From Adiantum capillus-veneris (Eukaryota > Streptophyta > Polypodiopsida > Polypodiales > Pteridaceae): 64,000 bases of DNA. This document shows positions 35,953 through 47,985 of this stretch, piece by piece. The stretch spans positions 121,977,970 to 122,041,969 of the forward strand of contig CM043962.1 in the NCBI GenBank assembly GCA_014529385.2. Direction: 5' to 3'. Under the pieces are notes generated by a model. It saw only the letters and a list, made by a program, of their open reading frames with translations, did no database searches and was not told the origin of the DNA. The position numbers were made by a program, and so were the translations under genes. The number at the start of each line of letters is the position of its first letter. Positions within the stretch are counted from its first letter, which is position 1.

Positions 35953-37693
35953 ACGTTGTGCGAAACGCGGTCTTTAAGATATCTTCATCCACTATCCTTA
36001 TTTGATGATAGCCACTCTTAAGGTCAATCCTACTGAAGTAGCTAGAGCTTTGTAGCTTATCAAACAGATCTTCTACCCGAGGTACGGGAAATCTGTTTTT
36101 GATAGTGATATGGTTTAGTGCTCGATAGTCCACACACATACGGTATGTACCATCTTTCTTTTGTACTAGAAGGACTGGAGAACAAAAGGGAGAGAAACTA
36201 GGCCTTACCATCCCTTTGTTTACCAGCTCTTGTACTTGCCTCATGATCTCCTCTTGTTGAGCTTGTGAGACTCGATAAGGAGGCTTGTTAGGTGGTGAGC
36301 TTCCAGGAAGGAGCTGAATGCGATGGTCATCATCCCCTCGTTTTGGAGGTAAGTCCATAGGGATATCACGATGAACACATCCTTTTAGAAAATTAGACAA
36401 GTCTAACTCTTCTTGATTCCTACCATTTACATTTGATGAAACATTAGTATCTTTTAGAGACTCTTTGACAAAAATCATGTACGCAAAAATTGAGCTCTTC
36501 ATTGACTTATCAAAAGCAAGAGGATTTACAAGTAGAATAGTGCGAACGTGCTCACTAGCATCTATATACATGTTCTTTCCCCTATAGGTGAAGTAGATTT
36601 TCCTTTCAGGGAACTTCATGTTGGCAGCCATGCGATCAAGCCATGGTGCCCCTAGGATAACATCCTCATGTTGGAGATGAGAGATAAAGAAGTCTTCTTT
36701 GTCGACATAGCTTTGGACATGAAGCCTCAACTTCCCAATCAAGGGAGTAACGGAGGCTTGTTGTCCCTTGAAAGCTGCATCAGCCACTACTATATCTCCC
36801 ATCTCAAAAGCTTGAATGCCCAACTTGGTGGCCAACTCCGTTGATATGAAGTTGAGAGTAGAGCCAGGGTCAAACAAGATGAAGGCATCATGCTCTCTTA
36901 CCTTTCCCCAAGCATAGGAAAGTGATGATCCTTTGCAATGAGCATCCTCTTTTGGAGCTTCGATGGTGGAAGCCCTAGGAGTCTCATTGTGAGTATTCTT
37001 CTTGGGGCAAGAACGATAGCCATGTCCTTGCTCCCCACACTTGAAACACTTATGGTCCTTCCGAAAAGCTTCAAGCTCTTTAGGAGAGAGTTTGTTTTTA
37101 CCTTTGTAAACTCCCTTCTCCTTGGACCGATTGTTGTTGTTGTTGGAATTGACTTGGGAAGTATTTTGAACATTGGTTTTCCCCTTTGCATCATTTTTGT
37201 TTTTGTTTTCCATGGGCTTGACATTACGTCTAGCCCCTTGATGGAGATTGATATGTGAAGCAACCATGGTGTGATGGATTACTTCGCTAATAGTACCAGG
37301 CCGTTGAGAGTTGATGTATTCGGCCATCTCTTCAGGTAATCCCGCATAGAATTGCTGCCTTTGCTCGGCAAAGTCTATCTTTTGAAAGACAGTAGCCTTG
37401 AGATGTAAATCCCAAAACTTGTCTACATATTTGTGGTTAGACTCATGGGAGAGGAGCTTCAAGCTGCGCCATTCGGTAAGCACTTTGTCCTTTGCATCGC
37501 TTGCAAGGAATTGCTTCATGATGGAAACTCGTAGAGTTTTCCATGTCTTTGGGGCTTCACCATTTCCACAAAGGCTAGCCCACCATTGACGAGCTGATTT
37601 TTGAAAGTGCATAGCTACATGGCGTAGCTTGGAGGACTCTGTGAAGCCCTCATCTCCAAAGGCCGCATCAAATTGCTGGATGAAGGCCAACAC
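35867..37693 (-). pseudogene. Chromovirus gag, protease and RT N-terminal half
   Basis: A 608-codon frame. Residues 1-150 are the capsid core ([20 protein letters not shown], and [13 protein letters not shown]). Residues 216-229 form a CCHC zinc knuckle [14 protein letters not shown]. The protease motif at about 275 reads [14 protein letters not shown], where D-P-G replaces D-[ST]-G, so it is probably inactive. [40 protein letters not shown] and motif [15 protein letters not shown] begin the RT. A one-base shift near 35945 separates this frame from the next pol part, which starts in the same region in another frame. Confidence 0.9.
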
Positions 37694-38214
37694 TTTGTCG
37701 ATAGCACCGAAGGTGCCATCATAGGTGAGAAAAGAGATACTCTTTCCTCCCTCCTTGAACTTCTTTAGCTTTTGTGACCTTCACCATGCAGGAAATGATT
37801 TGCGATGTCCTCCCCTCTTGTATTCTCTAGGAGAATAGCCATAACTTTCGTCGGAAGAGGAGGAAGGTGAAGAAGAAGGAGAAGAGGGTGACCTCTTCCT
37901 AGCCCTTTTCTTCCTTTGTTTCCTCTCTTGCCTTTCAGAGTGATGAGGAGAAGGACTATGTGTTGATCTTTTCCTCTTGGGAGGAGTGGGCGATCGTCTA
38001 GACCGCCGTCTTTGTGGAGACACATCTTCAGAGGAACTTAAACTTTCATTGCTTTCTTGCTCTTTGGATTCCTCCTCTCGAATGGGAGAGAGTCTTCTTT
38101 TGGGGGTCTCTTCAAGAGGCCTCCTAAGCTCTCTCTCCTCTTGGAGAGGAAGGGAAATTCCATAAGCACGAAGTTGTTGAGTAACTTCGGCTTGCAAAGC
38201 TCGCTCCTGACCAG
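37694..38214 (-). pseudogene. Chromovirus gag N-terminal part, truncated at LINE junction
   Basis: The frame entering from 38227 reads GQERALQAEVTQQLRAYGIS, then a strongly basic Arg-Ser-Pro region (QRRRSRRSPTPPKRKR, RKQRKKRARKRSP) and ends at 37781. A frameshift near 37750 leads to the main gag frame. At about 38214 the reading changes abruptly to LINE ORF2, so start codon, leader, primer site and 5' LTR are gone. Confidence 0.75.
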
Positions 38215-39530
38215 ACCAATGGGTCAAATGAGTCGTTTTTTGTCAAGGAGATCAGTCTAGACTTCTCAATACTACATTTTGACCCAGAAGCCACAACAAA
38301 CATTTGCACAATCTCAAGGGCCTTCTTGAGCACTCAAGGGTAGGCTTGGAAGAAGAGGAGTCATCCGAGAACATCTTGGCCAGGAGCTGGTTTTTACCGG
38401 GTAGAGTTAACCCTTGTATTTGCCTCCGCTCAGTAGCAGCTTCGAGCATCGTTATCAAAGGATGCAACCCAATAGCAAAGAGGAGAGGGGCAAGGGGGTA
38501 TCCTTGCTTGATCGATCTTTTGGCTTCAAAGGAGCCCACAATCCTATCATTGAATAAGAGCTCAGATTGGCTACCCACACCCAAAGGGTGTATAAGCTGA
38601 TAGCGATGCAACCCAAAGCCCAATGATTTCATTACATCTTCAATGAAGGGCCACATAATTCTATCATAACCCTTGTCTAGGTCTAGTTGATGCAGAATAT
38701 ATTCTTGCTTCATGAAGGCTGCGTTCTCAATGCCAACCATTGCTATTAAGATGTTGTCATAAATAGACATTCCTTTGATAAACCTGTGCTGATGAGGGGA
38801 GATGACTCTGTCAAGGAGGGGGGCCATTCTTAGAGCTACTGCATTAGCAATGATTTTGTATGCCACCGACATCATAGTTATGGGATGCCAGTTCTTAAGC
38901 TACGAGCAGCAAACCTTTTTCAGGATAGGCTTGATAAGCCCTCTTTTCACATTGAGATCCAAGGACTCCTTTACCAAATTCTTGTTAGCCATACACGTGA
39001 CCAAGACCTTGAGATCCTCCCAAAACTCCCTGAAGAATTCAGTGGTCAGACCATCCCAACTAGGGGATTCTCCTTGCCAAGAGCTTGCAATGCAAGCGAG
39101 CATTCATCTTCAGAGAAGACCATCTCCAGACGATAATCTTCTGGTTGGAAAACTTTCCTATTGACACTCTCGAGCAAGGTTGCTCTGGCTTCATCCACTT
39201 CTTGAGAACGGGTCTTTGGTTGGCCAATGATTTGGCTAAAGTGATCGAGCATCATCCTAACCATTACGTCTTGGTCTTGTGTAGCATTCCTATTCTCATC
39301 TCTGAGTGAGTGGACGGAGCCGCGACTCTTCTTAATTTTCAAGGACGTAAAAAATGAGCTTGATTAGCGGCCTCTGGCTGGATGAAGGTCTCTTTGGATA
39401 TCAGTCTTTCCCTCTTGACCTCCTCAAGCTGCTGCTCAGCCATGTTAGCTTTTGCTTCCAGCCACCTTTTGTGATCACCCTCTCTAAAGCAAGAACGGAA
39501 TGCCCATGATTTGATACAATGAAACCAAAC
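38214..39530 (-). pseudogene. L1-type LINE ORF2 fragment (middle of reverse transcriptase)
   Basis: Minus frames collinear with the fuller LINE at 49139-55551. 39342-39046 has FSQIIGQPKTRSQEVDEARA and SEDECSLALQALGKE; 39103-38900 has DGLTTEFFREFWEDLKVL. 38875-38252 has MMSVAYKIIANAVALRMAPL, HRFIKGMSIYDNILIAM and SIKQGYPLAPLLFAIGLHPL, and FSDDSSSS, which keeps the two catalytic Asp. 38333-38214 ends with SLTKNDSFDPLVWSG, where the parallel copy goes on with EIVTKGNIF. It has neither the endonuclease nor the 3' end, so it is an internal fragment joined to the chromovirus. Confidence 0.85.
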
Positions 39531-40051
39531 TGAGCTAAATTAATTGTGCCAACTATAGTCTATGAACTGTGCAAATTTAGCACTTTTTTGCACACAAAAA
39601 AATTACAACATATAATAACAAACGCAGCTTAGAGGGCTAGATTCCTTCAAGTCCCCCCCCCCCAAAAACACACACACACACACACCCACCCCCAAAAACC
39701 CAAAAAGGGAATCCTGCATGTTGTTACATACATAACCGAAGCATTTTGTATAGAGTTTTGATTGATCACACATAAAATGTGAAGCTTAAGTACTTCACTA
39801 TTTGAGTGATTAGGAGCACAAATTTATGGAATCCTAGCCTCTTTGTCAAAGGTAGTTGATTAGGTCTCCCCAGGAAAAATAAAAATTGTGTCAAAACATA
39901 TTAAGTGCATAAGTGAAGGGTGAGTTTAGGAAATGAAAAGGCACATGAAACATGAAGATGGAAATTCAAAAGATCTTTTGTGTGTCCATACAAAGAGGTG
40001 TTTCTCTTTTCTTTGATTTTTCTTTTAGTGTTTTTTTCTCTTTAAAGTGTC

Positions 40052-40102
<51 letters not shown>

Positions 40103-41381
40103 CCGTCCTTCCCAACTAATATGTTGCAAAAATATATGTGCTTCATCATTGTCCGTTTCTATGTGATATAGACTAGTGTATTGTTTTGGTTGTTGTTGAG
40201 AGAATCTTTGAATTAAAAAAACTTATTTTTTTAAAGCCATTAGGAGTACGCAAACACTGCTCTTAGGGATAGGAAAATCATGGTTTCATTCATGGCACAA
40301 AAGGTGGTATGGAAAGACAAAACAATAATGGACAAGAAAGGTCACCTTAGTGGTAAACCAAATTCAATAGGGCAAGTACAACACCTTTTGTCAATGCATA
40401 TACAACTTTGATGGCAAGTAAGCTCTACAAAAATGTCTTGAGAAGACAAATTCAACGTGCACAATGCTTCCCTTTGATACAAGATGCAAAGGTGCACAAT
40501 TCATATATAGTTTACAATGTATGATGCAAGGAAAACCCGCATATTTCACATGGACTTAACTAACAACATCAACAAAGCACACAAACTAGCACAAGATAAG
40601 TCCTTCGAGAAGAATGTGAGCACATTGTACCAAATATTGGTTACTCGAGACAATTTGAACTAACTGCAAGATTAAAGCAATTACATACACGACAAGAAAA
40701 GAAAACGACTATTTTTTGCTAGAATACTTTGATTGAGCACACACAAAAATCCAAGGATACAACTTTTTGAAGCATCAAAAAAAAAATAGATGTATTTATT
40801 TCCTGACTTTGTGTTTATATCCTACTTCTCTACCCTAAATCTCTCAAAATTGAGATCGAGAAGTGACATTTCCTTACGTGCTTACATTTAACTTCCTCTT
40901 TTAAGATGGTCACATGCTTCTCCTTGAACAACACTCAAACTTTGAAGATGCAATATACGAGTTGTAGTATTGCATGGGCTTGCAAGAGGAGGTGCAAAGA
41001 CATCATATACACAACTCAAGAAAATTTATTTACAGACCTCCTCATAATCCATCAGAAAAGTTCATAAAAGTTGACATTGTTACATAGACACTTGCTCTAC
41101 AAAACCATATACGATCTTAATACAAAATGCAATATTGTTGAGCTAGTCTTGATTATCACAATAAGGTTAAAATGCCCACATTGAACCAACAATACATTTC
41201 TTTGTCACTCAACAATGCACATGAGCCAAATCACGAACACAATCTCCTCAAACATCATCTTACATGGCATTCGACTGCACATAATGCATACATTTTTATA
41301 GCATCCTCTAAATCTTTGTTAAAATTGGGAATGCTGATGCCTTTGAGAGCCCCTTGTCTCATAGCGTTCTCCACTAGCCAT
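39531..41381. other. Non-coding region with microsatellites
   Basis: No gene seen. Contains a C run with an adjacent CA run (39652-39690) and a CT run (40057-40099). Short open frames such as 41172-41414 show no domain. Confidence 0.5.
40057..40099. repeat. (TC)n microsatellite
   Basis: A near-perfect run of about 21 TC units. Confidence 0.9.
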
Positions 41382-42910
41382 GTAACATTTAATGGCCTAA
41401 AAACTTGTGTGTAGTGGAAATTAGCATGAACATAGTGGGCATTTCATTAGAATAGATTCCTAATGAGAATTACAAGAGTGCTTGGGTGGAGAGAGCAACA
41501 AAAAGCATAACACCTAGTTAGATAGCATCAACAATACTTTCAAAAGAGAGAGAAATTAAGCTATTGACAACAGTTGAGGACCGGATTTGCATGGAGCCCG
41601 TCCCCCCTCCAGAAGGCTTTGTATTATGGTTTCTCCCATCAAGAGAGACATTGTACAATGCAATTCTTTGTGTTCCTTCAAGACTAGCTAGTGCAATGAA
41701 GATGAAAGCTTCGTGCACTAAGCAAAACACTTAACAAACACAACATCAATTATCCCCGGTCTCAAACCCAAGACCTCTCACACCTTCGAAGATGGTGAGA
41801 GCTAGCAGGGTATGAGAGTAGATTGAGAGGAAGAAGGAGTATCTTACGAGAAAGATGTACATCTCCTCACATAATCACTCATATTAGCATAGCTTAGCTT
41901 AGTAATTAGCTTGGTAGAGGAGATGAGCATGCATTGAAGCTTGGCTCTTGGTTGGATTTGCATCCACATGCCAAGAGTATGTCGATGTAGGCTTCTATCT
42001 CACAAGCTTGGAGTAGGTGATGAGCTCTCCATTAAAGCTTGGGAAGAGATAGTCTTCTCTTTCTTCACACATGAGATTGTGTGAGTGTGGGTGTGATAAT
42101 GCCTTGCAAAAATCAGCCCCCTCTCTCTCTTGGGTGAGCCCTCTTGCTATTTACTCTTGCCGGCTCCCCATTGGACCTCTCCAAGGCTAGCCTATCACAA
42201 TTAAGCAGCATAAGTGATAGCCTTCTGACATGTGTCCCCCTTTTCCCTTTTGTGAGAGCTTTAGGTAATTTAATAATTAAACTAAACTCTCATTGGACCC
42301 CTTGGGAGACTGTTCAATAGTCTTCCAAGAGACTTAATTTTCATTGGTTCTTTTTATTAAGTTCTTTTAAATTAATTAAACTAGATTTACTCTAGCCTAA
42401 TTCTCATTGGTCCACCTCCAAGGCCATCCAATAGGAATTGGGCACACCTTGTGGGCATCTGGCCTAGGGAGCTGACATGTGTCCCTCATTCCCTTCGTGT
42501 AAAGGGAGCTTGTGTGTGTGTGTGTGTGTGGATTTCTCTCTCATCCCCTAGAAGAAAGGCTCGCCCCCTCCCAAGTAGGGATGTACAAAGACTTTTTTGG
42601 TCACACACAAAGCATCCGATTCCCCTAGGGTTGACCTTTGGACATAACCTTTGAATTTTTGGAACCTTAGCATTTTGGAAGTCTTAATGGGCTGAACCTT
42701 AAGGTCTTTTTAGCCTATTGTTGCACATGGCTCTTTTGCAGATGGCCCCCCCTTTGGATCCCTATTTTCATTCCTTTGGATCCCTATTGTGGCCGGTCTG
42801 CTAGCTTAACCAATATTCTAGCTTTTTCTCCCCTGGCACTTTTCCACATGAAATGATCAGTTTAATATGAGAAAATCATTTAAGAGAATTAGATATTGAT
42901 TATTATGACA
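41382..42910 (-). repeat. Solo LTR of the chromovirus family
   Basis: 1529 bp, TGTAACATTT...TTATGACA, collinear with the LTR at 31600-33205. It is flanked on both sides by AGCCA (41377-41381 and 42911-42915), the 5-bp duplication of a single insertion. No internal sequence follows on either side, so the body was probably removed by LTR-LTR recombination. Contains a (TG)n run at 42510-42530. Confidence 0.82.
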
Positions 42911-42939
42911 AGCCATCTAGCAACATCACACCTACAAAA

Positions 42940-43260
42940 GTGGAGCTAGAGGACAACTCTATCTGATGGACCTCACTAGAGGAATGGAGTTTGATAGTGA
43001 ATCTTCAATAGGATCTTTTGTAAAAGCATTACCAAAGAGAATGCCACTAAATTCAATGAAGGACATATCTAGAGATCCTTGTATTTATTTTATTAAAAGC
43101 ATGGCACCACCAAATACATTTAACCATTGAATACCTTGTGTCACACACCACTTGCAAATAGTGAAAGATAAAGTCCCCTTCCATCTTATCATAAGCCTTG
43201 TCAAAGTTATGTTTGGAAAAACCTTTAGTCCTATTGAGTTGACTCAGCATGCTCCAAACC
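42940..43260 (-). pseudogene. Degraded LINE RT remnant
   Basis: The minus frame 43250-43053 contains NFDKAYDKMEGDFIFHYLQ, close to the F-D-K-A-(Y/F)-D block of L1-type RT. Nothing else of the element is clear, and boundaries are uncertain. It is about 650 bases upstream of the host gene. Confidence 0.45.
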
Positions 43261-43830
43261 CTCCCAAAGTGTGTTGATAAAATTCATGCATAGAGCACAA
43301 GTAGTTCATAAGCACTACATAATTCACACAAAGTGCGCACATAGCTATCGTTCGATTAGATCACCCTTCGTGTTGAACATCTTTGATCAAACAAGATATC
43401 GCACACATTGCTATACCTTCTAAGCTTTGAAGGTACAATCTTTTGCAGAGGTTGGTGCAAGTTGCTTGTAGCCAGTGAGGACCTTCCCTGGCAATTTGAG
43501 TGGAGACATGTGGATTGAACGAAGTGTGGGGACAGAGATGTCGATAATTTTGGGAGCGCAAAACGTTCCACTACAAAGTCAAAATTTCCTTTTTGAGTGA
43601 AAGTTAGAACTCTCATGTGCACACTGCAAGAGTTCACATAGATTAGACAATGTGCGTTCACAGGTAGTTCATATCAAGTTCACAAATTTCATCGACAACG
43701 GCAGGGATTTGTCTGATCAATGTGAACCATTGATTTTCACATTGATCGGTGGTACTTAGTCATTGGACTCATGATTTCTGATTTGGGCGGGCGGCCATTC
43801 AGGTAGCGGCCAAGAAAGAAGGGGTCGCTG

Positions 43831-43838
43831 TATAATAG
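43831..43838 (+). promoter_or_regulatory. Possible TATA box of the CHCH-domain gene
   Basis: TATAATAG lies 67 bases before the ATG at 43905, a plausible place for a short 5' leader. There is no other support. Confidence 0.3.
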
Positions 43839-43904
43839 GGTGGAAGGGCATTTGGTCTTTGGTTAGAACCAGAAAAGAGCGAAAGCCGCCTTCTTCCTGT
43901 TATC

Positions 43905-45385
43905 ATGCCTCGTCGAAGCGGCGGTGGAGGTATGCTTGGTTTTCTTCTCTGTTCTTCGTCTAAATCGCTGATTGTGTGAGCTACGCAGCTACTTGTTTTC
44001 CAGGGCTCGTTTTCGCTACGTGCTCGTCTGTGAAGTAGGGTTGTTACAGCATTTCTTACCTGGTAGTCCTTCCTTCATCAATTGTCTGGAGTGGGTTTCT
44101 TGCTTCCGGACAACCCACATTTGGTGTAGGGCTTTTATTGCTCTGACAGCTTTGATTTGATCTGTGTCTCTCCGATTCGGCCTAGGTTTGTTTGCTACCT
44201 AGTGGCTCAACGCCAGTAGCTATTGTTCAGGGATACTTCGAACCCTAAGTTAAGGACATACGCAGTTGACTTGGATGTGCTCTGTTTAATGTTCTTTATG
44301 GCTGGCATCTCGCCTACACGTCTCTTCATGCACTTACGAACAGACGCAAATGACATTTTGTGTGTCTCCGAGGTTAAAGGTTTAGGCTTTGTGAGGGATA
44401 TGTGCTAGCATAGTAGCAGATCTTGATTCTCCCCAAATGCTGCAGAGTTACAATCTGTGTTATTGTGTAGTATTGATTATTTCCAGAAATCGAACCTACT
44501 GTTGGTCATTATTTTCCCCAAGCACTGTCTTGTCTGAAAAATTTGTGCTATTTTGTTTGTGCTAGGGCGTCCTGCTCCTCGCCCTGTGCGTAGTGCTCCT
44601 CCTCCCTCTCGCAAGGCACCACCTCCTGCTCCTGGTTTGTCTTTATACTTGTTTTTCGGAAAGCAGCAATCTGTGTTCCTGATGTTGTGAGCCCTTAAAC
44701 CATGCATGCTGTTTTTTCCAGCTCAACATGCCCCTCCACCAGCTCCGGCGCCAAGTGGCGGTGGCTCCCTCCTTGGTGGCCTTGGAGCCACCATCGCTCA
44801 AGGTACCCTTCTTCTGCATCTTTTTTCCTGCAAAATATACCAAGCTTCTGCTTGAAGCATCAATTTCCAACCTTGTCCATCATCTAATTCAGAGTTTTTT
44901 GTGGTTTCTGCTGCTATGCTTTTGGTTGAGTGCAGGAATGGCTTTTGGGACTGGAAGTGCCATTGCACACAGAGCTGTTGATGGGATAATGGGGCCGCGA
45001 ACTGTGACGCACGAGCATGCAACCCCTGATGCACCCGCTTCTGCAGCTTCCCCAAATCTGACCACAGTTAGTGGGTCAGACGCGTGCACAAATCAGACTA
45101 AGTCCTTCCAAGATGTGAGCACTCACTATCAAATCTTTAGGTCCACAATGCTGAATGGAGCCTCTATTGTAAAGGGCTTAATCGCTAGCATGCCTGTTTG
45201 CAGTGCATCAATGCTTATGGCAGTGACATTGGAAAGTGCCAATTCTACGTGGATATGCTAAATGAGTGCCGCCGCGGACCATCATCATCAAGTAAGATTG
45301 GATATGTCGTTTTTGTACATGTACAGAGGTCTTGTGACATTTTGCTGACTTCTTTTTTCTGTGATATGCTGCAGTGACTCTGTAA
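43905..45385 (+). CDS. CHCHD2: CHCHD2/Mix17-like twin-CX9C mitochondrial protein, six coding exons
   Basis: Coding exons 43905-43929, 44566-44634, 44722-44802, 44936-45114, 45204-45291 and 45375-45385 join in frame, all with GT-AG introns of 636, 87, 133, 89 and 83 bases, to 150 residues. The N-terminus is basic and Pro-rich (MPRRSGGGGRPAPRPVRSAP), as in an intermembrane-space or matrix leader. Residues 47-78 are a Gly/Ala helix with LLGGLGATIAQGMAFGTGSA. Residues 109-140 form the CHCH fold: C109-X9-C119 and C130-X9-C140, with KCQFYVDMLNEC, which are the disulfide pairs oxidised by Mia40. This family acts at the inner mitochondrial membrane in cristae and respiratory-chain upkeep; a plant homologue is annotated as a Cox19-like CHCH protein. 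The reading frame is intact, so it looks functional. The last exon encodes only three residues and the stop, so the exact C-terminus rests on one splice choice. Confidence 0.93.
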
Positions 45386-45405
45386 TGCATGGAGGAGGGC
45401 AATGG

Positions 45406-45411
45406 AATAAA
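45406..45411 (+). terminator. Candidate polyadenylation signal of the CHCH gene
   Basis: AATAAA lies 20 bases after the stop codon. Plant 3' ends are loose, and further AT-rich sites occur downstream, so transcripts may end later. Confidence 0.4.
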
Positions 45412-47700
45412 AGTTAGTTGGAAGTAGTGAATGGAAAATATGGTTGGTCCTGTGGTGTGACTGAAATTTTATGGCAATCTATTCTGCCAGGGAGATTGAA
45501 TCCTCAAATGGATTATTTTAGTAATTTGATTTGATTCGTCTTGTGATGGCGAAATTGTTTGGTTACCATTTTTATGGAAATATTGTCTTTTGTAAGGTAC
45601 AAGTGAAAGTTTTGGGAGTTGGATGTATTGTAATTTGTTGTGCGGTGCGCACTTGTGTGGTTTAGTACTACTGAGGCTTACAAGTATCACTAAGCCAAAA
45701 TGTCATAGCTGCGAACCTTAGGTTCCGTTCAGACTGCACGGAGCGCCCATTGGCACTCAAAAGCATTTTCCACAGCAACGCTGTGCACATGGTAAGTGAA
45801 AAAATCGGAAAATCTAAATTGATGGTGACTTTGCAATGAATCAGATCTGGCACTGTGGATAGATCTCACTGCCTAGGCCATTGTGGTTGAGATATTGATG
45901 TGCAGCCAGTGAATGGCAGAGAATCGTATGTAAGATGGGACATGCTATTACCAGTCTAAAAATTCAGTATATGCTGTGCTTGCTCGCATGTCCAGGTAAT
46001 GTTGATGTGTCAGATTGTGAATGCTTGTTAGTGGAATGAATGGTATATCATTCTCATATTTCTTTGTAACTGTTCAGTGTGCTTCTAAAGTTTTAATAAT
46101 TTGCAAGGCTTGTTGATGTGCTTGAAGTTTGTGATTGGGTTGGTGATAGTTTTGTTGTGTTGGGCCTTAAGCATACTGGGAGACAATTGTAGGTGACATT
46201 GTGACTTTGAAGCTGCGTGTGTTTATGTATTCACCATGGTGGCATTAAAATTGATGAATATGTGGTTTGATTTTTGTGCGAGTTATATAATCTTGTGTAG
46301 TCGACAAGAAGTGCTGAAGCTAGAGTTCATGAAATTTTGTAATCCATACATTGTGAATTGCAGGAGGTGGTCTTCATTGTGACCAGTGTCATACACAAGG
46401 CGTAGTAAAGAGGAGAAGATATGTTTTCTTTGCAACATATTCTATCTTCCAAACAAAGAATTGTAATACTAATTAGATTAGATTATAGATTATGTTCTTG
46501 ATGGAAAGGTGAAGCTTATTACATTTGTTTTTCTTTCATTCTTATTATGGTGTACCAATATCCTTAGCCCAAGTCATTAACCGGAAGAGTCTAGATGCTG
46601 CCAAGTCCAATCATCCAAGGTCTTGACTGAAATTTATTTTGTAGAAATGGAAGCAAAATTGTGCCATGCACAAGAACTAGTCGTGCTTTCTAAAGCTTTC
46701 TTAATAAGTTGAGGTAAACTTCTTAGGGCATATTCTTTGATAGTTGACTATGAGGTGAAAAAGGGCGAGGTTGAGAAACAAACAATGAGAAACAGAAGTG
46801 TGAAGTGAAAGTGGAGGTGTGAGGTCACGACTAGTTACCTGTTGGTAGGCTACGTCACCAAGATTTCTTTACCGTGGTCGGCAGAAAGTTGTGTGGTAAG
46901 GCCTTAAGCGGGGAGAATAAGGTGAGGTCCTTGGGAGGGCCAACGCCACCTTCATGACTCTAGAACAATTTACACTGATGCGGATGCAGGGATGAGCGAG
47001 TAGCACTACCATGTTGTAATATGAGCTTGACCAAGTGTACAATGTTTACACGCAATTGGTGTGAGGGACCTCAAACACTTGGGATGTGGTGTGCTGCTTG
47101 TGCCTCTATTGATGCTGCCAGATTCTTCCTCTACAGCAAAGACCCTTTATGTAATGAAATTGGCAGCAACCCCTCTTTATGACCCTCTACTAAATTCATG
47201 CTTCATCCACCTCACATGTCTAGGTGTTGCTCCTTGTTGCTATGCACTTCATGATGTTGAGCTCTTGCCCTCTTTGAATGTCTTTTAGTGATAGTAGATC
47301 CATAGCTTGCCTTTTTCGAGTTGTTCAATTGGTTGATAGGCCAATCACAACTTAGTTCTATTTTTTAAAACAATTTTACTCTTATGCAAATGGTGCAGGT
47401 CAATATGCCTTAACCTCCTCTCACTTTGTCTCGTGTATGTGTTTGTTGACCTTGTCAAAATGTGCAGTTGCTTGCATGTTCTTTGTGTAAGCAATAATGC
47501 TCCAAAAATAGCAAGCATAATGCACCACCATGAGTTTATAGACATGCTTTGAAGAGTATTTTTTGTGTAGAAATTATCAAGCAGCAAGTACGATGCCGTG
47601 GAAGATCCTAGCATTAAGTATTTGTTGTAGGTTGCAGACATTTTGGGCTTATAGCAAACATAGAGAGAAGGGGGAGAGGGTTGAAGTGCATGAAGTTCTA
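45412..47700. other. Downstream non-coding DNA of the CHCH gene
   Basis: T/G-rich plus-strand DNA that resembles intron or 3' UTR more than the surrounding elements. A good acceptor (GAATTGCAG) ends at 46363 and is followed by GGLHCDQCHTQGVVKRRRY in one frame. This could be a non-coding 3' exon or chance; no gene model is supported. Confidence 0.35.
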
Positions 47701-47721
47701 CAAGATGTAGCCTCTCACACT

Positions 47722-47736
47722 TGGTATTAGAGTAGG
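47722..47736 (+). other. Candidate copia primer-binding site on plus strand
   Basis: TGGTATTAGAGTAGG follows an LTR-like end CTCTCACA(CT). It would belong to a plus-strand copia element with its LTR to the left, but no coding part follows before the minus-strand copia LTR at 47995. Confidence 0.35.
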
Positions 47737-47985
47737 ACTTCAAGAGCTTGGTGTTGAGAAAGAATTGAGGAAAGCCGTTGTTACGTTTTGTTGGAGTCAG
47801 GGTTGTAGGAATGCACACATAGCTTGGAGATGGACCCTAGAAGCTCAAGGTGCAATAAGAGAATGTATTATTGGTGTGCAACTACAAGATAGGATAGTCC
47901 TAGAGTGATTAGCATATATACGAATTATGGGGGAAAAAACCTCCCCGGCAATCTTGAGTGTGTTCACACACATGTTTACCATATA

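Noticed and set aside
41382-42910. Partner 5' LTR of the chromovirus at 31600-38214
   Set aside because: Flanked by its own AGCCA duplication, separated from gag by LINE and unrelated DNA, and diverged from the left LTR.
43330-43680. Minus-strand open frames just upstream of the CHCH gene
   Set aside because: Overlap the probable promoter and upstream region; no domain or splice support.
44477-45055. Minus-strand open frames over the CHCH gene
   Set aside because: Shadows of the plus-strand exons; no splice logic on minus.
47345-47818. 157-codon minus-strand open frame
   Set aside because: Overlaps LTR-type DNA between two copia ends; no motif recognised. Probably chance reading in an LTR.
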